Below are positions 53,621-61,068 of a stretch of 64,000 bases of DNA, piece after piece. Every line of letters begins with the position of its first letter. Positions within the stretch are counted from its first letter, which is position 1. The translations under genes and the position numbers were made by a program. The stretch is taken from contig NZ_BMFU01000001.1 in NCBI RefSeq assembly GCF_014639235.1, positions 558,001 to 622,000 on the forward strand, written 5' to 3'. The notes beneath the pieces are model-generated. The model made no database searches and was not told where the DNA came from. It worked only from the letters and a program-made list of their open reading frames with translations. Origin of the DNA: Paenibacillus silvae (lineage in GTDB: Bacteria; Bacillota; Bacilli; Paenibacillales; Paenibacillaceae).

Positions 53621-54922
53621 CTATCCTGCCGGAGCGGTTCGAAACGGCTTGCGCGCTAATACAAAATGAACCACCGCCAGGCCCGCCATAACAAGAGCAC
53701 TGGCTATAAACGGAGCCGGATGACTGATATGATCCCACAGCAGCCCGGATACAATAGGACCCACGACCATACCTGACCCCTGCAGCGTTAGAAAAAAGCC
53801 CCAGATCGCTCCGCGCTCACCTTCGGGAATCAATGTGGCAACAAACGCATTCCATGCGGGCAGAATCATGGCATAACTGACACCAATCAGCATAACGATG
53901 CCAAAAACAACGGGAATAGCTGTCACTGTTGAGAAAATAAACAGGCTGAATGCCGCCATCAAAAATCCGATGTTCAGGAACGGTTTTGTGCCGAACCTGT
54001 CTACCATTTTCCCCACAGGCAGCAGTGCAATCACTGTAATACCGCCTCCAGCAATGAGAAGCAGGCTGTACAGGTTAGGTGAGATGTTCAAATCCGTGCG
54101 TGTGTACAATGTGATGACCGGGCTGAGCAAGCCAATGACAAACGACTGCATAAACAGAGCCGGATATACGAGCGGATTCACGTTCAGCGTGCTCCGCACC
54201 CGATGCAAGGTTCGTCCTACGCTCTGCTGCAGCCGAATAAACGGCGTGAGCAGGTTCGGCTTGGCCGGGTACTTCGGTCTGGCTCCCTTTGCGGCCTCTC
54301 CAGCGCTTCCAGTATGCCCTCCCTCAATCACAACTCTGCCCGGAAGAATCATCGCCACCAGAATGACCAGAACAGCACAGCCCATCAAAATCAGAAAAAT
54401 CATGCGATAATCATGATTAGTCCGTTCCAGCAGCCAGTTCATGCCCACAGGGCCGAGTCCTGTTCCTCCCAGGGCAGCCATCTCCAAAGCACCCATTGCA
54501 GTGCCATTTTTGTTCTGGGGGCCTGACATCGCGGTTACGCCCGTCATTGCACAAGGCCACAAGGGGGATGTTCCAATCCCCAGAATCAGACAAGCCATTG
54601 ACAGGCCTAAGGCACTTTTGAGAAAAAGAATCATAATAACTGCTATTAAAGTACAGATCAGAGCCGTAACCATCGTTGCCCGAAAGCCAATACGCTCTGC
54701 TGCCCAGCCTGAGGGTGCTCTGAACAGATTATCTCCAAGATATTGCAGGGCAAAAGCCACACCAATGACACCGGCGGACAGGCCCAGAATGTTATCCATA
54801 TACACAGGAAGAACAGCTACAAGCAGTGCCCCCTTGATGATCTCTACCAGGAAAAGCGTCAGCCACATCGCAATAAAAAAAGGCGATCTTAGTATTTTGG
54901 CCGGTTTGATGTCGGTTTGCAT
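53621..54922 (-). CDS. Major facilitator superfamily transporter
   Basis: The 433-residue membrane protein has twelve hydrophobic spans in two halves, separated by a basic cytoplasmic loop (about 200-240, rich in Lys/Arg/Gly). The loop between spans 2 and 3 (APSGWAAERIGFRAT) is the MFS signature, repeated as GKMVDRFGTKP in the second half. Drug or small-molecule efflux is likely, but the substrate cannot be predicted. The ATG at 54922 is chosen because AAGGGG is seven bases upstream; other in-frame ATGs lie 24 and 69 bases earlier. Confidence 0.85.
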   Translation of the reverse strand: MQTDIKPAKILRSPFFIAMWLTLFLVEIIKGALLVAVLPVYMDNILGLSAGVIGVAFALQYLGDNLFRAPSGWAAERIGFRATMVTALICTLIAVIMILFLKSALGLSMACLILGIGTSPLWPCAMTGVTAMSGPQNKNGTAMGALEMAALGGTGLGPVGMNWLLERTNHDYRMIFLILMGCAVLVILVAMILPGRVVIEGGHTGSAGEAAKGARPKYPAKPNLLTPFIRLQQSVGRTLHRVRSTLNVNPLVYPALFMQSFVIGLLSPVITLYTRTDLNISPNLYSLLLIAGGGITVIALLPVGKMVDRFGTKPFLNIGFLMAAFSLFIFSTVTAIPVVFGIVMLIGVSYAMILPAWNAFVATLIPEGERGAIWGFFLTLQGSGMVVGPIVSGLLWDHISHPAPFIASALVMAGLAVVHFVLARKPFRTAPAG

Positions 54923-55087
54923 TCTTTTTCCCCTTTCACGGTTCATTTGCCTGTCCTCTACCCTTAGTGTAACCGAAGGCATGATGACCAAATCTCACCA
55001 GTTCAAAAATTTGTCGTTCATACCGCTTGCATTCGGTTCTTATTTTGCTATACTCATCTTTGTTTACCATTTTACTTAGGAAGGGTT

Positions 55088-56575
55088 GTGACAGCACTGA
55101 TGAATCACCACCGTACGCCGCTGTTTACCGCTTTGAAAAATCATGCGGCACTCAATCCCGTACAGTTTCACATTCCGGGACATAAAAAAGGATTGGGAGC
55201 GGACTCCGAATTCCGTGAATTTATTGGCGATAACGCCTTCTCCATAGATTTGATCAACATCGCACCACTCGATGACCTGCATCAGCCTACAGCGGTTATT
55301 AAAGAGGCACAGATGCTTGCCGCAGATGCCTTTGGAGCCGATTATACCTACTTTAGTGTACAGGGTACAAGCAGTGCGATCATGACGATGATTTTATCCG
55401 TCTGCAGTCCGGGAGACAAAATTATCATACCGCGCAATGTGCACAAATCGGTTTTGTCTGCCATCATTTTCTCAGGAGCGAAGCCGGTGTTCGTCTCTCC
55501 TGCACAGGATGTCAACCTTGGCATCGATCATGGCGTAACGATTCAATCGATCCGTCGTGCGCTTGAACGCCACCCGGATGCCAAAGCTTTATTGGTCATC
55601 AATCCAACCTATTACGGTGTATGTACAGACCTCAAGGCGATCGTAGAGCTGGCTCACAGCTACCAGGTGCCTGTTCTGGTGGACGAGGCACACGGTGTGC
55701 TTATCCATTTCCATGAAGACCTGCCGCTGTCAGCAATGGCTGCCGGAGCCGATATGGCTGCCACAAGTGTGCATAAACTTGGCGGCTCCATGACCCAGAG
55801 CTCTGTCCTGAATCTGAACACCAAAAACGGGTTTGTCAATCCACAGCGTGTACAGACCATTCTAAGCCTGCTTACATCGACATCCACTTCATATGTATTG
55901 CTTGCTTCGCTGGATACCTCTAGACGCAACCTGGCCCTGCACGGACACGAGATTGCGCAGAAGGCCATTGACCTTGCGGAGTTTGCACGTCGTACGATTA
56001 ATGACATAGATGGCTTGTACTGCTTCGGCAAAGAATTGCTGGGCACCGAAGCCACCTTTAATTATGATCCAACCAAAGTAACGATTCATGTGCGCCACCT
56101 CGGCATCACCGGTTATGAAACCGAAAACTGGCTGCGTGAGCATTACAACATTGAGGTTGAGCTTAGCGACATGTACAATATTCTGTGCCTCATTACACCA
56201 GGTGATACAGATGAAAGTGTAAATATCTTGCTGAATGCACTGCAGGATCTTTCTCGCACGTATTACCAGGTCAATCCGGCGCATGAGCTTGTCGTTAAAG
56301 TGCCAGACATCCCTCAGCTGATGCTGACACCGCGTGACGCCTTCTACGGGGATACCGAGGTCATCCCATTCAAGGAATCCGCTGGACGCATTATCTCGGA
56401 ATTCATCTATGTATATCCGCCTGGCATTCCGATTCTGCTGCCCGGCGAAGTTATTACACAAGAGAACATCGACTATATCATTGATCATGTCGAGGTTGGA
56501 CTGCCGGTCAAAGGACCGGAAGACCGTAGCGTAACCAATGTCAAGGTCATCGTTGAAGCTGACGCTATTTTCTAG
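55088..56575 (+). CDS. speA: PLP-dependent Orn/Lys/Arg decarboxylase (SpeA-like)
   Basis: This fold-type I decarboxylase has 495 residues. PVQFHIPGHKKG near the N-terminus, FSVQGTSSAI, VLVDEAHGVLIHF (PLP aspartate and histidine) and the Schiff-base lysine in ATSVHKLGGSMTQ are all in place. The C-terminal domain ends with EFIYVYPPGIPILLPGE. It is most like Bacillus SpeA, which makes agmatine from arginine for polyamine synthesis; lysine or ornithine specificity cannot be excluded. The start is GTG at 55088 with AGGAAGG upstream; an ATG four codons later is possible. No speE/speB genes are adjacent. Confidence 0.88.
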   Translation: MTALMNHHRTPLFTALKNHAALNPVQFHIPGHKKGLGADSEFREFIGDNAFSIDLINIAPLDDLHQPTAVIKEAQMLAADAFGADYTYFSVQGTSSAIMTMILSVCSPGDKIIIPRNVHKSVLSAIIFSGAKPVFVSPAQDVNLGIDHGVTIQSIRRALERHPDAKALLVINPTYYGVCTDLKAIVELAHSYQVPVLVDEAHGVLIHFHEDLPLSAMAAGADMAATSVHKLGGSMTQSSVLNLNTKNGFVNPQRVQTILSLLTSTSTSYVLLASLDTSRRNLALHGHEIAQKAIDLAEFARRTINDIDGLYCFGKELLGTEATFNYDPTKVTIHVRHLGITGYETENWLREHYNIEVELSDMYNILCLITPGDTDESVNILLNALQDLSRTYYQVNPAHELVVKVPDIPQLMLTPRDAFYGDTEVIPFKESAGRIISEFIYVYPPGIPILLPGEVITQENIDYIIDHVEVGLPVKGPEDRSVTNVKVIVEADAIF

Positions 56576-56584
56576 ATGGACAAC

Positions 56585-56615
56585 AAAAGACTCCTTGAAA
56601 TTCAAGGAGTCTTCG
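56585..56615. terminator. Hairpin terminator between speA and the DUF1292 gene
   Basis: AAGACTCCTTGAA and TTCAAGGAGTCTT are perfect inverted repeats one base apart, so the loop opens a few pairs. It sits 10 bases past the speA stop, between convergent genes. Confidence 0.75.
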
Positions 56616-56634
56616 TGTTATTCCAAAAGATCGA

Positions 56635-56955
56635 CTATTCTTGGGAAGAAGCCACAAGTTCGTTGTAAGCCGCTTCTACACGGTTCCACTCTGCTTCGTC
56701 TTCAATATTGTAGAGCACCATTTCCTCGTCTTCTTCTTCCATACGCAGGATGATGCCGTCAGCTTCAGGATTGTTACGTTCCAGCAAAAGAGCATAAACG
56801 TTATCTTGTACGTCAAATGTCTCTACCAAAACCATCTCCACGTCTTGACCGTTCTCGTCAGTCAGCGTGAGAAGGATCTCTTCGTGCTCATGATCGTGAT
56901 CATGGTCGTGACCGCAACCGCAGTTATCTCCATGCTCGTGTTTGTGATCGCTCAT
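56635..56955 (-). CDS. DUF1292 protein (YrzB-like) with histidine-rich N-terminus
   Basis: The 106-residue acidic protein has a typical DUF1292 core (ILLTLTDENGQDVEMVLVET, YALLLERNN, DEEMVLYNIEDEAEWNRVEAA). In Bacillus, yrzB lies with yrrK and yrzL; its function is unknown. The first 30 residues hold ten histidines and two cysteines (HKHEHGDNCGCGHDHDHD), a pattern that usually binds zinc, nickel or copper. GAGG is nine bases before the ATG at 56955. Upstream in-frame ATGs would add a stretch with no resemblance to the family. Confidence 0.88.
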   Translation of the reverse strand: MSDHKHEHGDNCGCGHDHDHDHEHEEILLTLTDENGQDVEMVLVETFDVQDNVYALLLERNNPEADGIILRMEEEDEEMVLYNIEDEAEWNRVEAAYNELVASSQE

Positions 56956-57064
56956 TGTAATACCTCGCTTCATCAATAGAAAATGTGTAACCCTGCATAT
57001 CGTAACATGTTCACAGAGCCAGGTCAATTTAAAGGGTCGCGATGACCAAGCGTTTGTTTAAGCT

Positions 57065-57619
57065 TTATTCATTCAGCGCTGTAATCACTTTTTCGGCCAC
57101 CTGCACGTAGCTGCTGTTAGCATTTTCTTTAATGTGGAAACCAATCTGGTACTTGCCTGCGCGACTAAAATCATACGTAAAATCATACGTGCGGAACCAG
57201 AAATTATCCTTCTGTGTTGTCAGCTCCTGCGCTTGAATATCCTTCACCTGACCACTCGGGTCCGTTATCGTCACTTTTACAGCAGCGACATCTGTTGTCA
57301 GGCTGTCCACTTGTGAGAACACGTTAAACTTCAATTTGCCCACATTAACATTCCCAAATACAGTGTCTCCCTTAAAGAGAAAAATATGTACATTCGGCTT
57401 GATCACCGTGACTCGCTTGCTGCTGTTATCCCACCGAGCCAGACCTCCTGCCTCCCGAACAGGTACATATGTCGTTCCATTAATCAAATAGCCTCCGTCT
57501 GACGCTTCCTTGCCGTTAATGAGCACACGAATCTTCTCGTTCACAGAGTCAGCAAACAATAAAGACCCGCCCAGCAAGGAGAATACCATGACACATAGCA
57601 GTACTCTCTTCCATTTCAT
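57065..57619 (-). CDS. Secreted protein with copper amine oxidase-type N-terminal (stalk) domain
   Basis: The 184-residue protein has a signal peptide (KRVLLCVMVFSLLGGSLLFA) and a stalk domain at about 28-75 (KIRVLINGKEASDGGYLING, TYVPVREAGG, WDNSSKRVTV). This is a beta-rich module found in many Paenibacillus and Bacillus exported proteins. The C-terminal half is a second beta-sandwich-like region (VKVTITDPSGQVKDIQAQEL). Likely cell-surface or extracellular; no enzyme site is seen. The ATG at 57619 is preceded by GGGAGGGAA at a long distance. Confidence 0.82.
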   Translation of the reverse strand: MKWKRVLLCVMVFSLLGGSLLFADSVNEKIRVLINGKEASDGGYLINGTTYVPVREAGGLARWDNSSKRVTVIKPNVHIFLFKGDTVFGNVNVGKLKFNVFSQVDSLTTDVAAVKVTITDPSGQVKDIQAQELTTQKDNFWFRTYDFTYDFSRAGKYQIGFHIKENANSSYVQVAEKVITALNE

Positions 57620-57748
57620 CCCGTCAATATTCCCTCCCCTGCTGCTAGCTATTTGTACATTTATACTGCGAACTCAACCACAAAGTTGCGCTGTTTTTCA
57701 TCATTTTTCATTTTTTATCCAAAATATTTACCACCCATTGGGAAACGT

Positions 57749-57778
57749 AAAAAAAGGCTACCCTGCCGTCAGGATACC
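57749..57778 (-). terminator. Terminator after gene 57820-58020
   Basis: ATCCTG pairs with CAGGGT (one G-T pair), with two outer G-C pairs and one mismatch; six T residues follow on the minus strand. Confidence 0.65.
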
Positions 57779-57819
57779 CCAATACTTTTCTTATTATATA
57801 CGCGTAATTAGACGAAGTG

Positions 57820-58020
57820 TCATGATGACACATGGCGGGTGAGAATACAGGGAACCCCTTTACCAACCGCTCCGCCTTCTCTCATTCGTGCAGCATATTC
57901 CATTCCTCGCGAACATGGTGTCTTGCAGCGCTCACATACATCGGACGTGACCAGCTTCATGGATATACGCAACTTGTCACTTTTTAATGCGGGAGCTTTC
58001 TTTCCCTTTGCCTTTGCCAT
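57820..58020 (-). CDS. Small cysteine-containing basic protein, unknown
   Basis: The 66-residue protein starts with lysine-rich sequence (MAKAKGKKAPALKSDKLR). It contains a CxxCxxxC cluster near the middle (VCERCKTPCSRGMEY) and another Cys (GVPC), so it may bind a metal. I do not recognise a family. GGGGAATCC precedes the ATG at 58020; an in-frame ATG 45 bases upstream lacks a good site. Confidence 0.6.
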   Translation of the reverse strand: MAKAKGKKAPALKSDKLRISMKLVTSDVCERCKTPCSRGMEYAARMREGGAVGKGVPCILTRHVSS

Positions 58021-58104
58021 CACGGATTCCCCATTTCCCATAATGCTGACTGAATAATGCATCATATGGGGAAACGCCTAATTGTGTGCCTTTAATTTAT
58101 ATCT

Positions 58105-58293
58105 TTAGAACACGTATTTGAATAACAGGAAAATGCCTAACAGAATTCCTGCCAGAATTAGCCAATTGCTGATTTCCCACCATATCCCTTTCCCTCCACC
58201 AGATATGAGCTGCTGTGATTTCTCTTCATGACGCTGCTGATGAGTGTACACTTCCGATGAGTCCGGCGGCTTGTTGAAGTCTCTGAAATCCAT
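58105..58293 (-). CDS. Small single-span membrane protein, unknown
   Basis: This is a 62-residue protein with a hydrophilic N-terminus and one C-terminal membrane helix (NWLILAGILLGIFLLFKYVF). GGGGGA lies six bases before the ATG at 58293. No family was recognised. Tail-anchored topology is expected. The adjacent 58294-58480 region is AT-rich and holds no gene. Confidence 0.6.
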   Translation of the reverse strand: MDFRDFNKPPDSSEVYTHQQRHEEKSQQLISGGGKGIWWEISNWLILAGILLGIFLLFKYVF

Positions 58294-58480
58294 ATGACAT
58301 CCCCCTTTTTTAAGCAATCACTGTTATCGTTAACGGGTTTACACATCTCAGGATTATTTACGTCACTTTGGATGTAAAAGTTTCAACATTTTAACATTTT
58401 TATTTGGTTCATTTACATTTGAGATGTTCTCAGCTTCCAGAATAATAATTTGTTTTTAAAACAACAGCAGCGGCAAATAA

Positions 58481-58506
58481 AACAAAACCTCCGATCACTC
58501 GGAGGT
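58481..58506 (-). terminator. Terminator after ohr
   Basis: ACCTCCGA and TCGGAGGT form an 8-bp stem over TCAC, with T-rich sequence on the minus-strand side. Confidence 0.85.
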
Positions 58507-58566
58507 CTGTTTCATTGAATTATTTATATTTACCTTTATAAAAGAGGGGACCTTACATCGAAATAT

Positions 58567-58986
58567 TTATGCACGTTCTACTTTAACGTTAACATTTCCT
58601 TTGATCGCTTTGGAGTATGGGCAGTAATCATGAGCAAGCTTCACAAATTTCTCTGCAGTTTCTTCGTCCAGGCCGAGAATTTTCACTTCAAGCTCAACAT
58701 CCAGCTTCACACCACCGTCTGCCGGGTCTGCTACCAATGCTACAGTTGCAGATACCGTACTGCGTTCAATGGTTACGTTATGTTTCTTCAATTGAAACTC
58801 CAATGCGGAGTTAAAGCATGCGCTGTATCCTGCCGCAAACAGCTGCTCCGGATTCGTAGCCGTAGTTACTTGTCCACCAAGCTCAGGAGGTGTAGCAACG
58901 TCCATCATAAATACGTTATCCGGCGATTGCACGATCCCTTGACGTCCACCTGTGTTAATGACTGTTGTTTCATATAGAGTTTTCAT
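58567..58986 (-). CDS. ohr: Organic hydroperoxide resistance protein (Ohr/OsmC family)
   Basis: Ohr reduces organic hydroperoxides using a reactive cysteine pair. The 139 residues include LYETTVINTGGRQG at the start, NPEQLFAAGYSACFNSALEF with the peroxidatic Cys and AHDYCPYSKAIKGN with the resolving Cys. The ATG at 58986 lies behind AAAGAGGAG; an earlier ATG would read through that site. An inverted repeat upstream (59051-59090) may bind an OhrR-type regulator. The OhrR gene itself is not in the window. Confidence 0.95.
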   Translation of the reverse strand: MKTLYETTVINTGGRQGIVQSPDNVFMMDVATPPELGGQVTTATNPEQLFAAGYSACFNSALEFQLKKHNVTIERSTVSATVALVADPADGGVKLDVELEVKILGLDEETAEKFVKLAHDYCPYSKAIKGNVNVKVERA

Positions 58987-59050
58987 ATTCAATCTCTCCT
59001 CTTTCAATTTTATATTTGTTATATTGGATAGTCATGATTCCGTTAACTTG

Positions 59051-59090
59051 TTTACAAATTGATTGTACACAATTAAATTTGGTTTGTAAA
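59051..59090. promoter_or_regulatory. Candidate OhrR-type operator upstream of ohr
   Basis: Outer arms TTTACAAA (59051-59058) and TTTGTAAA (59083-59090) enclose ATTGT-AC-ACAAT at 59062-59073. MarR-family OhrR regulators bind AT-rich dyads of the TACAATT/AATTGTA kind in ohr promoters. The distance to the ohr start is 65-105 bases. Confidence 0.5.
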
Positions 59091-59106
59091 TACTTTTTTA
59101 AATTAT

Positions 59107-59138
59107 AAAAAAAGAGACGCCTTTGAAAGGCGACTCCA
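59107..59138 (-). terminator. Terminator after the CotH gene
   Basis: CGCCTTT and AAGGCG form the stem, extended by GAG/CTC, with seven T residues following on the minus strand. Confidence 0.9.
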
Positions 59139-59189
59139 GGTATCCTCTAATGAACAAGCTTTAACATTACATAGCAGCAATAGCTGAAC

Positions 59190-60914
59190 CTATTTTGTTG
59201 TATCCGATTGCTCCGCTTTTTTAGTTTCCTGGTTGCTTGAGTTGCGCTCGAGGCCTTGCCATGGGCCCCCACCATTCATCCCTTTTCCCTTATTAAGATC
59301 ATCTCCCAGCTTCGTTAGGTCGATGGAAGAAGAATCGATAAGGGTATTCGGGCTCGATTTTTGTTCCTCCGTAGTAGCAGGAATCGTACCGTCAAGTTGT
59401 CCCTGAATACTTTCCGCACGCAGCGTGCCTAATTTGGTCAACTCGGCAACGGCCGCTTTATACTTGTCGTATGTGACAAAAGCCGTTGGATCATTTTTAA
59501 CATAATCCGTAATCAGCTTGTCTAACGTCTGTACAGTTTGCTCGAACTTCCCGTCTGCGAAATAACCGTCTACAATTTCCTGCAAATATTCATGGTACTT
59601 CGCTTTGTACTCAGGTACCTCCAGCAGTTTACTTAATATAGGGCGTTCTTCCATCGTTACTCCGGACAGCGGTGTATCTATCGCAAGATTGACCACATCG
59701 GATGCGGAACCCGCCTGGAACCCACCAAAAGCCATATTGTAGTCCCATGGCAGCATACTAATCTTTCCGTTATTCTCATACAAATAATAGTTATGCCCCA
59801 TATTGGAGGTGTAGCTATCCATGTTAACCACAACGTTATGAGCTGCAAAATATTTGAGCACAGCATCGATATCCACATATTTCTCAAGATCGGTGCCTGC
59901 ATTCAGGTTTTTAAGCGCCTCTATTACACGTTTTTCATCTTCTTCGGTTGTTTTGGTCTTTGCATTATCAAAAATGCCAGAATAACTGGAAACTTTATCA
60001 TCTGTATATACCAAGGATACGCCGTTCGTGCCGCCATTCATTCCACCGCCTCTGCCGAATCCGCGACCACCCTCTCCACGAGTGTTGGCTGTCTGGGAGT
60101 TGGCAGTGCCTGTTCCAGTTCCAGTTCCAGTTCCTGCATTTGTATCACTTGGTGGCTCCATACCTTCAGGAGGCTGACGGTCTCCCGCCCCTGCTGCATC
60201 CCCTTCTGCTGGCGGGTTGCCCATTCCCATTGGATTCCCCATTCCACCCGCTCCCATGTTGCCATCGTTGTTGGGTTTATAGATTTCGCCTTCACCATTC
60301 TTTGCACGGTCCAGATACCCGCTGTCTATATCCTCAACAGCAAGGTATAAGCCCCATGTCTTTCCGTTTACGTTGATATTGGCAAAAGCAAACAGCGGTG
60401 CGTCAACGCCAATATAACTCATGATGTCGTAGCTCAGATATTCTTTCATATAACTGGCGTCCGAAATCATATTATTTACAACCATTTTGTCGAGTCCATT
60501 CCACGTCTGACCTTTAACATATTCATCAAACTTGATTTTGAAACTATACCGATCCGTTGTATCGTCTCCTGCCACTTGTCTCAAACTCGAGTTTCCTTTG
60601 GCTCGAATACCCACATTTTCAATGGTTGTCCCGTTAATCGTTACATTGGCTTTGATATAATTCTCCTCTGTCGCTGTGTCCAGCATTTCTTGCCAGGCAT
60701 CCTCATCCACATCAATGGAGAAGGACATCACCTCGTCTTTATTAAAATTTTGTGCATAAGACGCAGTTTGGGCATTACTCTCACTCGTTTGTTTTTCTGT
60801 ATTTACAGCTGTTTGTGTTGTCGTCGTTGTCTCCGCTTCATTGCTGCAAGCTGATAACAACATCGAGGCAATCACCGTTCCTGCCATGACGTTTCTCCAT
60901 TTGTTGTTCATCAT
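59190..60914 (-). CDS. CotH-family protein kinase-like lipoprotein
   Basis: The CotH family has an atypical kinase fold; Bacillus CotH phosphorylates spore coat proteins. The 574 residues begin with a lipoprotein signal (lipobox LLSAC), so this member is membrane-anchored outside rather than a coat protein. The kinase-like core includes VGIRAKGNSSLR, FKIKFDEYVKGQ, NNMISDASYMKEYLSYDIMS, GLYLAVEDID and LPWDYNMAFGG, whose aspartate is the metal site. A low-complexity Gly/Pro/Met/Thr insertion (about 215-305, including GTGTGTGTGT) splits the core. The ATG at 60914 follows GGTGG by eight bases. Confidence 0.88.
   Translation of the reverse strand: MMNNKWRNVMAGTVIASMLLSACSNEAETTTTTQTAVNTEKQTSESNAQTASYAQNFNKDEVMSFSIDVDEDAWQEMLDTATEENYIKANVTINGTTIENVGIRAKGNSSLRQVAGDDTTDRYSFKIKFDEYVKGQTWNGLDKMVVNNMISDASYMKEYLSYDIMSYIGVDAPLFAFANINVNGKTWGLYLAVEDIDSGYLDRAKNGEGEIYKPNNDGNMGAGGMGNPMGMGNPPAEGDAAGAGDRQPPEGMEPPSDTNAGTGTGTGTGTANSQTANTRGEGGRGFGRGGGMNGGTNGVSLVYTDDKVSSYSGIFDNAKTKTTEEDEKRVIEALKNLNAGTDLEKYVDIDAVLKYFAAHNVVVNMDSYTSNMGHNYYLYENNGKISMLPWDYNMAFGGFQAGSASDVVNLAIDTPLSGVTMEERPILSKLLEVPEYKAKYHEYLQEIVDGYFADGKFEQTVQTLDKLITDYVKNDPTAFVTYDKYKAAVAELTKLGTLRAESIQGQLDGTIPATTEEQKSSPNTLIDSSSIDLTKLGDDLNKGKGMNGGGPWQGLERNSSNQETKKAEQSDTTK
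60113..60136. repeat. 6-bp repeat inside the CotH-family gene
   Basis: TTCCAG is repeated three times with a fourth TTCCTG; it encodes the Gly-Thr run. Confidence 0.8.
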
Positions 60915-61068
60915 CCTTTTTCCCACCTTACATCTCTTTTTTAATTCTGCTACAACGAATTTTAAGGGAGAAACCTTAAATGGAACTGAACAGACAAAAA
61001 GAGCCGCCTTTTAGAGTGACTCTTCATAAACATTTCTTTTTTTGCTTTGTTTTTTTTGGTAAAATGCA

